DNA from: Paramecium sonneborni
Taxonomy: Eukaryota > Ciliophora > Oligohymenophorea > Peniculida > Parameciidae
Assembly (NCBI GenBank): GCA_905182985.1
Contig: CAJJDN010000123.1
Location: forward strand, 91,205 to 155,204
Direction: 5' to 3'
Length of the DNA: 64,000 bases
Numbering within the stretch: position 1 is the stretch's first letter; every line of letters starts with the position of its first letter. The position numbers and the translations under genes were made by a program. Positions 32,516-45,783 of the stretch are shown one piece after another. The notes under the pieces are model-generated. The model was not told where the DNA came from. It ran no database searches and saw only the letters and a list, made by a program, of their open reading frames with translations.

Positions 32516-34289
32516 ATGAATTCTAAGATTCATTTTAAGGGTGAGCCAATAAAAGCACCAATTAGAAAGTAATCTGGAACTTGGGAATGTTAATGTAATC
32601 AAAAACATTGTGCAATATGTGCACGTAAAAAGGTGAATTAGAGTCCAATGATTCGATAATAAGATTCAAAAAGAGATATAAAGGTTGGCAGTTCAATATC
32701 AGCTCATTAATCCCCTAATAGAGAGAAATAAAATCAGTTATTAATGAATCGTCAACCATCAGCAAAAAAACCATTATACGCAGATAATATTATCTATCAC
32801 AAAAGTAATATCAGCAACTCATAAGTGTATGAACATAGTTATCAATTAAAAAGTAAAGGAGTAATACCAAAAAAAGTGGAGAGTAAAAGTATGTTAAGTA
32901 GCACTTAGATGTCATTTAAATTAAAATTAGCTAACAAATACAATTCTGTAAATTCAGTAAATTCAATCAATTCCTAATCTCGATCTGAATAAATATTAAA
33001 CTCAATTTCTGAATCAGCTCCCAATTCTCCTAAGAAGGAAAAAGTATCTTATGGACGTAAATCTGAATTAAATGATAAAACATAATTGGTAGCATAATAA
33101 ATTGAGAATTTTCCTCCTGAAATAGTGGGACGTTAACATTTTAAATTTTTATATGTTATTGGTAAAGGAGGATTTGGAAGAGTATGGAAAGTAGAAATGA
33201 AAAAAAATAAAAAAATGTATGCTTTAAAAGAAATGTCTAAAGCTAAGATAATTTAGAAACGTAGTGTAAATTCTGTACTAAATGAGAAATATTTGTTAGA
33301 AAATTTACATCATCCTTTTCTTGTAAATATGTCATATGCATTCTAAGATAGAGAAAATCTATTTTTAATTATTGATCTATTAACAGGAGGTGATTTAAGA
33401 TTTCATTTAGGTAAAATGAGAAGATTCAGTGAAGCTTAAACAAGTATTATTCTATATATTATGTTATTAGAGTTTTTTGTTGCTTGTATTCTACTCTCTT
33501 TAACATATTTACATTAACATGGTATAATTCATAGAGATTTAAAACCAGAGAATCTAGTACTTGAAGAGGATGGTTATATGAGATTAACTGATCTAGGGAT
33601 TGCACGTATAAATAAGGGAAATAATGCTGGAGATACTTCTGGTACTCCAGGTTACATGGCACCTGAAGTTATGTGTAGAATGGATCATTCTATTGTTGCA
33701 GATTATTATGCATTAGGTGTTATTACATATGAATTAATGCTTGGACGTAGACCATATAATGGTAGAACTAGACAAGATATTCGTGAATAAATCTTGGCTA
33801 AATAAGTCCAAGTTAAGAAAGAAGAAATGCCTAACTATTGGAGCGAAAATGCTATGGATTTCGTTAATACAGTATTAATAGTATCATATTCAGTTAATTT
33901 AACGTAAACCAGAAAGAAGATTAGGAGCCAATGGAATCGAAGAAATTCTTCATCATCCATGGCTCAAAGGATTTCCATGGGATGATCTCTTAAAAAAGAA
34001 ACTGACAGCTCTTTATATTCCAGGAGTAAAAAAATTAAAAAAATTTAGGCAGTAGACAATAATTTTGATTTCTAAAATTAGATATCTGAAGAGACTCAAT
34101 TGAATGATGAATAATTACTTGAGAATCAAGGAATGCTTCGTCGAGACACTGTTTAAGGTAATATAGTAAAATATAGACATAGCACTATTTGATGGATATT
34201 AATATGATATCGATCTCTCAAAATTATAACATCAATAAACTTAAAAAAATACACAGAGAAGATTCTAATAATCACCAGATAAAAAATGA
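32516..34289 (+). CDS. AGC-like Ser/Thr kinase, DLG variant (paralogue of 21160 gene)
   Basis: Introns 33446-33472, 33872-33893, 34026-34048 and 34158-34182. A 200-residue N-terminal part carries CNQKHCAICARKK (Cys cluster) and Ser/Asn-rich sequence. The kinase shows GKGGFGRVWKV, YALKEMSKA, HRDLKPENLVL, DLGIARIN in place of DFG, GTPGYMAPEVM, DYYALGVITYELMLGRRPY and a tail LFDGYQYD resembling the AGC hydrophobic motif. Catalytic Lys and HRD Asp are present, so it may be active despite DLG. Close relative of the kinase at 21160 with partly different introns. Confidence 0.9.
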
Positions 34290-34372
34290 AAGCTATATAT
34301 ATATTATATATATTTATATGACATATATTAGTTAATAATAATTTATATCTATTGATATGGTGTCATTATCCT

Positions 34373-35639
34373 TTTCTTGCTGAAACAGATTACTATTTGG
34401 TGACTGCATGTTCTTCAATCAAAGAATCTCCAACATATTCATTAACTCTTTTTTTAAGATACTCATTAACAGTAGCAATTTTCTCTCTGTAAATCAACAA
34501 AGATTCTTCCAATAATTGATTTTCTTCATGTCTCTTTGTTTTTTCAGCATTATACAATTTCTTCTTATAATTGTACTCTTCTAAAAAATGAAGATTAGAT
34601 ATATTAATTACCCTAAGTCAAACTGAGAATTCTCATGCTTTAATCTTGTAACTCCTTCTTTTTGGTTAAAATATCAGAAGCTAACTCTTTATCATTTTGT
34701 AAGGAATTCAAGAATTTAGCCTTAGCATCATATTCTTATTTTAATGATTCTTATTCAGCTAATAGATTAGTTTTGAAATCAGCAAAATCATTAGCTGATT
34801 AGATTTCTTGTTCTTCTAATCCTTTAATGGTATCTCTTAATTTTTCAATTAATTATTAAACAATTCCTACAACATCTTTAGTCATTAATTAGATTAATTA
34901 TTCAGAATTAGCTCTTTATCCTAAAGAATGAGTATTTATATATACTGGTTTATGAGAATGAATTCTAATCATCTCCTAAATTAACAAAATCTTAAACTGC
35001 TTATTCTTCAAAAAGATTAGCATATTTGCTCAATTTCTCAGCGTAATCACCAACATGACTTTTTTCAACTAGATTTGTTTATTTAGTTTATGCATCACTT
35101 CTAACCCAATCAAGTACTGAAAGTGCATTTTTGTACTCTCTAAGGGTATCAATGAATAAAGCATTAGCTTCACAACGTTATCTATAATATAATGATAATA
35201 TAGGAATACTCAGCTAAATTTTCTAATTTAAGTTCATTTGCCTTATATCTCTTATTATTCCAATTCAAATAATCTGTAGTTTATTAAATCTTTAAACTTA
35301 ATTAAGTAAAATAAAGAATTACTCAACAGCTTCTAAATCTTATGAGGCAGCTGCAGCACTCTTAGAATTAACATTTACAATTCCAGAGAATTCATTGATA
35401 TCTTATAAGATAGCATTCTCAAATCTCTAGAATGTAAGATCTGCCTTATCTTAAGCTTCAACATTAGCCCCTTATAAGTCTTCCAAGAGTGTCAATACAG
35501 ATTATATGGCATCCTAAGAACTCATCACATTTGTCTTAGAACTAAGCAAATTCAAAAAATCTGTGTTGATCTTCTTTGGACTGCACAAAACACTTTAACT
35601 CAATAGTAAAATCACTAGCACTCCTGTTACACTCTTCAT
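34373..35639 (-). CDS. Trichocyst matrix protein (TMP family)
   Basis: Introns 35297-35322, 35182-35209, 34976-34997 and 34581-34611. Signal peptide MKSVTGVLVILLLSQSVLC, then long helical heptad sequence with the TMP-like block TTDYLNWNNKRYKAN, then LREYKNALSVLDWVRSDA and the coiled coil to the C-terminus. TMPs are cleaved proproteins that crystallise in trichocysts, the extrusive secretory granules of Paramecium. A second member lies at 39554. Subfamily (T1, T2, T4) is not assigned. Confidence 0.8.
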
Positions 35640-35690
35640 TATTTATTTTATTATTATACTATAAATACCGTTTTTATTAATATTAATTAA

Positions 35691-37058
35691 TCAATATTGC
35701 TATTATTTTTATTCTCCATCACTATCCTAATCATTCTCTGAATCATCATCAGACTCAATCTGATCTCCATTTTATAATTTTACTATTGTCTCATGGAAAT
35801 CATCATCTTGAGGATCCCCAAATAATAAAATTTTACTCTACATTAATTTATACTTTGGATATTCCTATCAAATCTATTTAATCTATATACATTCATTATC
35901 TGGTACACTAGATTCCATGAATTGTACTCCGATTACATTTCTTATTGACAATTTTAACATTTCTATTAGAATTATTGTCTCTAAGTACACTATTCACAAA
36001 CATCTTAAAATAACAATCTCACTTAAAAATCTTTGCTGAACTTCTTGTTCTTAAATGTTGAATCTGGATCTAAATTCTAGAGATAAAATAACAACTGACT
36101 AAATTAATCTATATTATTTTTTTACTTTGATTCATCAATCATGCATGTATTGAATGCTAGTCTAAACATAAATTTCTATCTTAAACTACCACTATGAAAG
36201 AACTTTATCAGAATATCTCCATATATCACTAAATTTAATTACAAAACCAATTCACTTCCTTTATATTCATAGTTTTTCGCTTATGCTTCCTATAAACCAC
36301 TAAATATTCTACATTCTACAAAAAATAATAAATTACTTTCTCATATCCTTAACTGTGTAGATATCTACATATGGTTTACTTGTATTTCCTGACATTTTAG
36401 GTGATGGACTATATATATATATCATATATACCCAATTAAAGTGATTGCTGATAACTTTTTCAATTAAGCACAATAATTAGGTGATTTAAAGATTTGATTG
36501 AAATATTCTATGTATCTAATTTAAGATGGTTAGGTCACTCCTGATTTAGCTTTATTAAATCTTTTTTTAGAATAATAGAGTCTAGCTTCATCTGGATTAC
36601 TTGCTCTTCCACTATATAACAAGTAACAACATATTAATGTTCCTGTTCTTCCTTTTCCTGCTTAACAATGAATAATTGCCACATGGTTAATATCTTCATT
36701 CAAAAATGAATCCACTTTTTTGCAAACATCAAATAACATATCGATTGGAGGTGAATGATGATCTTCCCATGCAAATTCAAGAATCTGAGATTAATATCAC
36801 TCTAATTACTCTGTTCTCTCCAAATTTCTCATAATTGTATTTCCTATTACTCAAGTTATACAACATGTATTTATCACCATGATGTTCTTATAAAAATTTG
36901 ACAACATCATCAATATTGTTTCTAAATGTGCTCTCAAATCCTGAAGCTGGAAATGACATTGCAATAACTCGATTAGTAATATAAGTTAGATCCAAATTAT
37001 ATTGTCCATTAATAAATCTAACTTTTTATCCTGAGACTAATTCTCTAAAGAAATTCAT
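35691..37058 (-). CDS. PTEN: PTEN-like phosphoinositide 3-phosphatase
   Basis: Clear introns 36785-36809 and 36409-36431, with more in the C2 part that I could not all place. The phosphatase domain matches PTEN throughout: YNLDLTYITNRVIAMSFPA, FRNNIDDVVKFL, KYMLYNLSN, WEDHHSPPIDML and the P-loop HCQAGKGRTGTLIC with Cys, both Lys/Arg-type basics and Arg. The C2-like region contains PKMSGNTSKPYVDIY and ELVLQLNLVIYGDILIKF. An acidic tail ends it (DQIESDDDSENDQDSDGE). It removes the 3-phosphate from PIP3. PTEN rather than TPIP/TPTE: no membrane segment seen. Confidence 0.88.
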
Positions 37059-37134
37059 ATATAAAATAATATATATTGAACTTAAACACTGTATATCATA
37101 TTATTAAAGTAATACAATATTAAAATTAAATTAA
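37059..37134. promoter_or_regulatory. 76-bp divergent intergenic region
   Basis: Lies between the divergent starts of the PTEN-like gene and the + gene at 37135. AT-rich; no motif recognised. Promoter role inferred from position. Confidence 0.3.
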
Positions 37135-37631
37135 ATGTATATTAGTCTTTCATCTTAGAATAAGACTTGGTGGACTCATACTTCATTGGTACCAACAGAA
37201 ACTCATAATAAAGTGTCTTAAGTAATAAATGGAGTTAACAGCTTCCAAAATAAAGCATCATTAATATCTACTTATTTAAGTTTGGAAGCAGTTAATAGGA
37301 TTCCAGTTGCAAAGAAATTAGCAATTTATTTTAAAGCAGCTATCGTAGGTGTCACATATTTTGGATCAAGGTAAATGGAAATGAGTATAATATTAGAATT
37401 GCAGCAGGATCAATTTATTAATAAAACATAAAATCTGAAATTAGTCAATTAATGGATGGTGCACCAATTTGGGAAAACAAATTTGATGTTCCTGAATTAG
37501 ATAAGAAATTCTTTTTCATTGATGATGATAATAATTTCGAACCCTCTTTATGGCATCATGGAATGTATGAATTATTTAATTATAAAAGCAACTCAATCGA
37601 GAAGCCTAAGCTATTCTACAAGCATGAGTGA
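37135..37631 (+). CDS. Unknown protein, possibly mitochondrial or membrane
   Basis: One intron, 37371-37396; 156 residues. MYISLSSQNKTWWTHTSLVP at the N-terminus, a hydrophobic helix LAIYFKAAIVGVTYFGSR in the middle and an acidic/His C-terminal half (FDVPELDKKFFF, PSLWHHGMYELF). It resembles small ciliate respiratory-chain subunits in style, but I recognise no family. Confidence 0.6.
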
Positions 37632-37685
37632 TTTTAATCATTTAATGGATAAAATTTAAAATAAAATTAAATCTTTAAATAAATT

Positions 37686-38231
37686 ATGGGACGTATGTAA
37701 GCTAAGGGAAAAGGAAAGGGTATCTCTGGATCAGCCCTTCCATACAAAAGAAAAGCTCCAAAATGGTTGACACTCTCATCAAAGTCCATCGTTGATTAGA
37801 TTGTAAATTTGGCAAAGAAGGGTATAAGAATAATATAATTTCAGGTCTAAATGGATCATAAATTGGTGTTTATTTGAGAGATCAATAAGGAATCCCATAA
37901 ACCAGATTCTTAACTGGTCAAAAGATCTTAAGAATCTTAAAGAAAAGAGGTAATTCTTCCCCTTAATGACTCAAATTCAAGGTTGCGCACCTAAAATCCC
38001 TGAAGACTTATATGCTCTTATTAAGAAGGCTGTCCAAATCAGAAAACATTTAGAAAAGAATAGAGGAGATATTACAAGCAAATTCAGATTGATTTTGGTT
38101 GAAAGCAGAATTCATAGACTCAGCAGATATTATAGAAGAACCCAAAAATTACCATCAAATTGGAAATAGTAAGCTAACATCTCTAAATATTTAGTGTATC
38201 AAAGACTGCATCTGCCTTAATCGGTTAATGA
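37686..38231 (+). CDS. RPS13: Ribosomal protein uS15 (RPS13)
   Basis: Introns 37822-37844, 37950-37981 and 38169-38194. The product, about 151 residues, starts [20 protein letters not shown] and has [52 protein letters not shown] and ends [13 protein letters not shown], collinear with eukaryotic RPS13. It is a 40S subunit protein. An open frame starting at 37966 is just the third exon plus intron. Confidence 0.95.
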
Positions 38232-38375
38232 ACAATCCATTTAATCAATATATAGTACATTATTAATAATAACATAAATTAAATCAATCATCATGTAAAC
38301 AGAGAGAATTTTTTTTTCGGCTATTATGTTCCAATCTAAAATGGCTCAAATTACTTCTTAAATTACCAAAATTAA

Positions 38376-38926
38376 TCAGATACATTAGCTAAGCCTTACC
38401 ATTAAGATTCCATTCGAGCTAATACTACATAAATTTTATTTACCATCAAATGATTTTATTTACTCTTATAATTCATCTCTATTTATTCTAATGTTTTCTA
38501 CTTTACCATTTAATTAATCTATTTTATTCTCCAATCGTTTCTCTATCTCATAAATATTCAATCCAATTTAATTTATTTTTTCATTCACTTTTACATCTTC
38601 ACATTTCAAAGGATGAATTTATTAATTTGTTCCATTTTTTTATAGGCTCGAAATTTACATGTCCTCTAAATCAAATTATAATTATTCCTAAATAGCTTCA
38701 AATTTTTATTTTAAATATTGAAGTATGCTCCTTTTTATATATAATCATTGTATACAATTATGCTTCCATCAATTAACTTTACAACTAATCTAATTTTTAA
38801 CAAATCTCCTTCCAATTATAATTTCCTTCTTCTGGAATATGCAAGAACTAAATCTAAATATGATCTTACATTTTTTATTATTTATTCAACTCTCTATGTA
38901 AAATAGTCAGAGTGCTCGAAATCCAT
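38376..38926 (-). CDS. Coiled-coil protein, unknown
   Basis: Introns 38848-38869 and 38731-38755 restore one frame of about 167 residues. It reads MDFEHSDYFTQRVEQIIKN then FLHIPEEGNYNWKEICQKL and long coiled coil (YEIEKRLENKIDQLNGKVEN). Without splicing, another frame looks like an unrelated globular domain; see rejected items. No family recognised. Confidence 0.62.
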
Positions 38927-38955
38927 AACAATAATTAAAAAAATTAATAATAAAT

Positions 38956-39526
38956 TCATTTCCTTTCGCTTAATTACATAATAAGCTATTCTTTTAAGGA
39001 ATCTATCAATTCTGCTTCATTTGGTACATAATAAGACTCGTTTTTCATTTTTTATTTTGTCAATTAAGCTCTACACATAGGACAGGAATCTTATTCTTTG
39101 AGTATAAACCACCCATCTATGCAATCTTAACAATAACTATGTCCACAAGGTAATAACTTGTCAATTTTTTTTTCAAAACATATTTGACAAGTACCTTCTT
39201 CTTTTTATGGATCAACCATTAAAATTGATGATAAATCTTCCAATAATTGTTTGCTATAGTAGAATTTCTCCTAGGTAATTTAAAAATATTCCCTATCCAA
39301 AAATATTCCAATACAAAGATCGTCTTACTTTTTAAGAAATGGTAAGGAATCAAATAAATCTTATTTCCTTTTAGTCACTTCTGCAAGTAATTGTTTACCT
39401 AAGTTAGATCGGATTGTTGGGGATCTTGAATTAGAACATTGATTACTTGGCTAACAGATTAAATGTAGCCACATCTTTGATTAGCTCATTTAATGGTCTT
39501 TGTTACTAGATTTATTGTTGTCCCAT
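38956..39526 (-). CDS. RING-finger protein, putative E3 ubiquitin ligase
   Basis: One intron, 39425-39446; about 182 residues. The RING sits near the C-terminus: CQICFEKK, then CGHSYCQDC and CPMC (C3HC4 order), after a helical N-terminal half (LNELIKDVATFNLLAK, KQLLEDLSSILMVDP). It would recruit an E2. Resembles RNF141-like small RING proteins in layout (inference). The gene is 27 bp downstream of the trichocyst gene on the same strand. Confidence 0.8.
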
Positions 39527-39553
39527 AATAATATTTAATATTTATGATTAATC

Positions 39554-40713
39554 TCAGAATCTGCCACCAAGGTATTAGGATGTAGCTGTTAATTTTTCAG
39601 TCAAATGCTCTAATATTCTCTCTAATATTTCTTATTATCTTGTTCTTTCTGAAGATTAAAAGCTATAAGTATTTTCTTGTAGCTCACACCATTCATGTTC
39701 AGCATCTAAAGTTTCTTGGGCTTATTCTAATTCTAACTAAAATTTAATAGATTTTATAATCTCTTACTTGATGAACTTCATAAAAATGAGTAGCTGTATC
39801 AATATTGGTCTTGAATGTTTGGATTGATTACTCTAATTGATTCTTTCTATCAACCAATCTATTATGTTCATTGCTCAAATGAGTAGAAAATTCAACCCAT
39901 CTTTAAGCTTATCTATTCTCGGTGTCCTATTATAATTAAATCTCATATTCTTTACTTCTAAAACTGATCTAGCTTCAACCAATTATTATCTAAGTTATGA
40001 AAGTAATTGAAGAATTCTTTAAATTGCCTTTTAATCAACTTTAGTGGCTAATTCTGTTAAGGCTGTGACTATTGGTTAGAATAGAGCACCATGACTTTCA
40101 TTTTCAATCAATCTCTTTTATACAGCTTCAAATTTTGGTTTAAGCTCAGCAAATGTGGCACCCAAAGAAAGATGTTATACTAATTTGGTAGCTTCATCAA
40201 CAGCTGCAATAGCATCATCATGTTCTCCATTCTTTCTAACCCAAGTTTCATGAGCTTTATTTCTGTTAGCTTCCTCTTGAGCAAATGTTCTTTCATTACT
40301 TTCAATATCCTTAAATTTAATTAGATTATTACTTAAATAGTTTATCTAACATCATTTTCTGCTTCAGCCAAAGCTTTTTCATTGTCTTCTCTCATTTATA
40401 CATTTGCAGCAACTTAAGCTGTATGATAAGCAATAGAGTTTTCTAAATCAGTAACAATACGAGTGCATGCTGCTCTGTCAACTCTAATAACATTGTCATG
40501 TTTATTTTAATCGTCAACCAATCCAGCTAAGACTTGATTAAGTAAAACTAAGATTTCTTCAGCATTTCCTCTTGCTTGTAAATACATTTGGACAGTTGAG
40601 AGAATAGAGTTTCCAAAGTTGTCAGCGTCTATTTCTGCCAAAATAGTTTTTGTATCCTTTTAAACAGCAAATACAGAAGAAACAATCAATGCCAAAGCTA
40701 TGAGTTTGTACAT
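39554..40713 (-). CDS. Trichocyst matrix protein (TMP family, second copy)
   Basis: Signal peptide MYKLIALALIVSSVFA, then QKDTKTILAEIDADNFGNS and alternating helical blocks with VQMYLQARGNAEEILVLL and RVDRAACTRIVTDLENSIA. The C-terminal part reads RWVEFSTHLSNEHNRLVDR and ends HLTEKLTATSQYLGGRF. One intron is near 39748-39778; others probably exist around 40040 and 40330, where I did not settle the frame. Role as for the TMP at 34373, with which it shares overall plan but little direct identity. Confidence 0.75.
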
Positions 40714-40891
40714 TAATAATAAAAATAATGAAAACGGATCAATAATTTTATATTAATATTAATAATGAGATATCATATGATATAAACAAGAATAAAATTA
40801 CATAAAAGTAGATTCTTTGATTGGAATCTCTTTAAATAATTTTATTTAATAAGAAGATAGGTTTAATAATAAATAGAAATTGTTGAATACA

Positions 40892-41318
40892 ATGATTAAA
40901 TTAAATTTATTATATATTTTTAATAATTGTATCTAAGAGATCCTCTAAATATGTAAGTTCTCAATCGATAATTTCAATGTTTAGATTATGATGTTTAGAA
41001 TGAATAATTAAAGATAAATATTTATACAAAATAAGCAATATTTCAAATCAGAATGATCTGACATCACTTTATGATTAACTAATCTAAGAAATAAAACTAT
41101 AGTGATCATAGGGATCTGAAATCCTTTATAGATTGGAATCAGAAATTATTGAAATTATATTTTCAAGATTTCTTCAAAAAGTTAAGCAAAGTCTGAATAT
41201 GATGATACTTATAATATCATTTTTTATCTGCAATGTTATACTTTACGTTTGCATAACATTATGGGTATATTCGTTATATTTATCTCAAATTGATAAGGAG
41301 AACTTCGATTAAAATTGA
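40892..41318 (+). CDS. Possible small single-pass membrane protein
   Basis: Low confidence. The 3' part is protein-like: NDLTSLYDQLIQEIKLQ, then across a likely 30-nt intron LESEIIEIIFSRFLQKVKQS, a hydrophobic segment (MMILIISFFICNVILYVCI) and TGA 41316-41318. A helix plus C-terminal anchor recalls a SNARE, but no SNARE motif is certain. An ATG at 40892 opens a separate frame that I cannot join. Confidence 0.35.
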
Positions 41319-41663
41319 CTATCTAATTTTACTCAATTTCATTTCTACTATTCCAATTCTTGTTTTACTTAAAATTAGTCGGAGCTCATATAATATATTA
41401 TAAATAGAAATCCATTTAAAAACAGATATTTAATCAGTTTAATGATATCATAAATATATCATAAAGAAAAAAAGTTATAAATTTATATTATTAATTACTT
41501 TTTTGAATAATATTTAATCTAACAAACATCTTGATAGAAATGATATATAAAGAACCCTTATAACATTATCAAGGAGAAATTCATGATTAAATGTTTATAT
41601 CTTATTTATAATTGTTTATAATGTAAACATAAATAAGTTAATTTATTAATTCTGTATAATAAA
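41319..41663. other. Intergenic, no gene seen
   Basis: About 345 AT-rich bases upstream of the coiled-coil/Sel1 gene; nothing recognised. Confidence 0.45.
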
Positions 41664-44600
41664 ATGAACTCCTCAATGGAGGAGAGTTGGAATTTAGATG
41701 AATCTGAACCTAAGTCTCCTTCAAAAGATTTATTAGACAAATATAATTCCCGTCTTCAAGCAATTGAATTGACTAAAAACAAAATTAAGGTATGAAACTG
41801 AATCACATTCAAGAAATTTTAGTTGGAATAACAGTTATAGCGATTAAGAAATTGGTATGAAATTAAAGAACATCTACTTGAGATATACAAAGAAGCTAAT
41901 CTCATTTAGAGTGAAAATTTAGAAAGAAGACAGCAATTAATTTTTTAGATTAGAAATAGAGAGTCTCAATTAAAAGAAAAGAAAAAATAAATAAAAGAAA
42001 TAAAAAAATAGAAGCAAATAGGATTATTCATAAAGGAGCAAAGAACTTCTAAGAGATAAGAAATATCAATTCAAGAAATTGATGAATTATTAATTGGAAT
42101 ATAAGCTATAAAGCATTATCTTTAAGAGAAATATAAATGGCAATTTCCTAAGAAATAAATGTTAGATTTATCATCAGATGAATTTTTAGATGAAATTGAT
42201 GTTTTTAAAACAGATCGAATAAAATTTGATTTCATTGAAAATAACATATATCATTTGGACAATAGTCAATAGATGCATTTTGAAATGTAGAAGTATTTAT
42301 AAAATTATACAAAAATAATAGATCCATGAAATAACATTTAAATAGTGTATTAGATTAATCAGTGAGATCTTATTAATCTCTTTCGAATTCATCAAAAAAA
42401 GAGATGTTAAGTTTAAGATTTGATAAAGTAACAACAAGACTTCCTCCAATACCGAAAGAAACATAATCTTAATCTCAGACCACACAATAATAATTAAAGA
42501 GTGGTATTGGCTTATCAAAAATGCTTAGATATCCTTTAAATTCGTAGACTTTAGCATCACCTAAAAGAAGATAATAATTCGGTTTCGTTGAAGATATAAT
42601 AGCAAATTCAGTGTCAAGTAGAATATTGACAAGAAAACAAACTACAAATTTAACGCATTAATCAGAAGGTGAAAGTTAAAGAAAAGATAGAAGAAAAATG
42701 GATGTTTCAGTACATTCATCACAGGATAGAATGTTAAAAATTAAAAATGCATAAAAAATGTATTATCCAGATGTAAAATTTGACATAATCAGAGAAGTAG
42801 ATGCTCCAATAAAGTAAAAAAAGTTACCTAGAAGAGGATTAAATTAATAATAAGAAATTTAACGTATTTTGAATAATGTGAATGAAACATTTTAGCAGGT
42901 TATTTCAAATAAAGCATATTCTGAACATAAATTCAATAAAATAAGAGATTTACAAAAATAATTTGTAAAAGATGCGAATAGTTCTTTGTCGAAAATAAGT
43001 AAGTATCAACTGGAAGAGAAGTTAGATGATGTTTGGTAGACTTTGGTAAAAGATCAAAAAAAGAAATAACCAAAACTTTTGGACTATTATAAAAAAAAGT
43101 TTAAAATATGAATTAATAACAATATAGTCATTCTTCTCGTTTATCAGCAGAGGTAGGAGATGAAAAGATGCTTCTACATAAAGATAAGTTGTTACAAAAG
43201 ATAATCGAACAAGTTCAATTGTTAATGTCTAACGCAAATTAGGTAACATTTTGTTGCAATGATAATAATAATAGTAAACAGAAGCAGATTAGTAATTCTA
43301 TGATGGATTTAAATATGTGATAGCTCATTAATAGATATGTATTAAAGTAATATATAATTAAGCTGATATGTTATCATAAGTTTAGATGAGTTCTAATATT
43401 GATTAGAATAGAAAAATCTTTTCTTAGTAGGTATTCACTAAAATGTCTCAGATTCTAAAGAATTATAGTACATAGTAGTATAAAGTAACAATAAAAATCA
43501 ATTAATAATTGTATTATTTGGCAAGAGATACAATTCGTACAATTTAAGAAGCATTTGAAGCTTGTTAATAAGTAGATAAGGTATAATTATGTGGTAAAGA
43601 TGCATCATTTAAACAATATGATAAATATATAAGATAATTAGATTAATTGAGTTTTTTTTGGGAATAATTACATACTTTAGAAAATAAAAACATAACTATA
43701 AATAAAGAGATGATTTAATAGGAAATTTCTTAATTTTTAGATTAATGGTTAGATACATTAATATAGAGATTTGATTTTAAATAGATTTCATAAAAATAAT
43801 AATAAACCTAATAAACAAAACCTGTTTAAGCTACTAAAGTATAGCAATAGGTAGATCATAGATTAAGAAATGCTCATGAATTATTTTCTGGACTTGGTAG
43901 AGAAAGAGATTAAATAGCAGCTCTATAATAATATACTAAATTGGCAGAAGAAAATAATCCAATAGCTTAAGCAATAATGGGATAAATATGTTTAGAAGGT
44001 ATTACAGGACCTAAAGATTATGATTAAGTTATATTAATTTGATTTAATTATAGGCTTTTAATTATTTTAAAAAAAGTGCAGATTAAAGAAATACTTTTAG
44101 TTTATATCATACATCTAAATTAGTTTTAGTATTATTTTATTTAATTTTAAGGAAGGAAAAGTCTATGATAAATTTTCAGATAAAGATGATAATACTTTAG
44201 CAAGTAAATATTCAAGTGAAGTATATAATCGAAATTATGATTGTACATTTGCTATGACTCTACTAAAAAGAGCAGCAGAATTAGATCATTTAGAATCTAT
44301 GATCTATTTAGGAGATCTTTATAGTAATGGATTATAATTATAGGATTGTAATAATATATATTCAAAATCTTATTTAATAGATACTTTAGAAAAAGATTAT
44401 TCAAATGCAGAATTCTATTATAAATAAGCTAAAAATAAAAATTCTACTTAAGCTATGCATAAATTAGCCCTTCTTTATTAAACTATGTATAAATAACCAC
44501 TTTATAAAGTAATTTATATATTTTTTTTTAGAATCGAAGTTAATTAATCTAACCACTATTGAATTAAGCTAAAAATCTAGATTATTTACCTGCTTTTTAT

Positions 44601-45482
44601 GATTTAGGATTATTACTATATTAAGGATTATAAGATGAAGTTTAATAGAATTAAGTTATGGCTGATTTAATTTTTGAATAAGGTTGTATGAAAGGTGATT
44701 TAAAATGTGCATAGAAATTACTCAGTTTAAGATTTTAAGCTTTGAGAAAAAATGAAATAGTTTTTGAAGATTTCTTTACTTTATTAGAATAAATAGAAGA
44801 AAATAATAAAGATTGGACTATTACTTATTATATGAGAGGAAAAGTTTATGAAAAAGGAGTTTAAATTGAAAAAAATCTAAAAAAAGCATAAGAATAATAT
44901 AGATTGGGTTATTTAAAAGGATGCTAAAAATGTAGAGCACAATTAGACAAATTTTAAAGAGACACTATACCTACAGATAATTATCCTAGCAATTCTTAAT
45001 AATCTTCTATAAATCAAAGATAAAACATTAATGGATTTATTGAACAATTTAGATCATCTGAATAGAAAAAACCATTTTTAAAATAAAGATAAGTATCCAA
45101 TGGAAATGTTTAATAAATTTCTAATAATATTGATAATGATATTTAATCTATTGTGTATCAAACTATTTTAATTTATTTTAGTCAAGATCGTTATACCAGA
45201 ATGACTATTAGTATTACTAGACCTAAAAATGAAACTGATGATAGAAAGAGAGGAGTATCTGCTTCAGAATTACCACTTTAAGATATTGGAAGAAGCATTC
45301 TACTTTCTTAAATGAAATCACCAGAAAAAGTTCATTAACATTCTTAATTTTGGTCACCTAAATTACCATCATAATAATCTTAAGTTGGATCATAAATTAC
45401 TAATTCTACTACCAAAAAACGGTTCAATCTAAAAGAAATTAGAAAAAAAAATTCTGAAGTTTATGAAAATGTAGTTAAATGA
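41664..45482 (+). CDS. Coiled-coil protein with C-terminal Sel1-like repeats
   Basis: Introns at 41790-41813, 42293-42321, 43099-43127, 43243-43274 and several later ones (for example about 44020-44047 and 44509-44532). N-terminal 470 residues: coiled coil and basic Ser-rich regions (TRLPPIPKETQS, YPDVKFDIIREVD). The intron at 43099-43127 fuses this to what looks like a separate gene starting with ATGA overlap. The second half has Sel1/TPR-like helices: NPIAQAIMGQICLEGITG, ESMIYLGDLYSNGLQL, AMHKLALLYQ, PAFYDLGLLLYQG and YMRGKVYEKGVQ. Sel1 repeats are protein scaffolds. Last 100 residues are basic, with SPEKVHQHSQFWSPK. The last intron (45160-45190) needs checking. Confidence 0.68.
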
Positions 45483-45783
45483 AACTATTACGTTATGTTA
45501 ATTATAAATATTACATTTTTTTTCTCATTTCATTTTAAATTGTTAATTTATTTATAAATTACGGAATACATTATTATTTTTATATAAATCATTTTATTTT
45601 AAATTATAACAACTCAATTCAAAAATAAATCGATTTTAAGGATTATATAAATTTTTATTATAAATTATCATTGTTTCTTTTTATTTAACTATTATGAATA
45701 ATTATATAATAATTAAATATTATTTATTGGCTACTATTTCTCATCTCAAAAAGTTTCTTTATAATAAGTCATAAATATTAAAA
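45483..45783. other. Intergenic, no gene seen
   Basis: About 300 bases of extreme AT content between two + strand genes. Confidence 0.5.

Noticed and set aside
38376..38926. Globular domain resembling a bacterial DUF6516-type protein (KIRLVVKLIDGSIIVYNDY)
   Set aside because: It is an out-of-frame reading of an unspliced stretch. Two ordinary introns (38848-38869, 38731-38755) give a continuous coiled-coil protein instead.
43099..43127. A second gene starting at 43108 with ATGA overlap to the stop of the 41664 gene
   Set aside because: A standard 29-nt intron (GTTTAAAAT...AATATAG) covers the apparent stop and start and joins both frames perfectly, so one gene is simpler.
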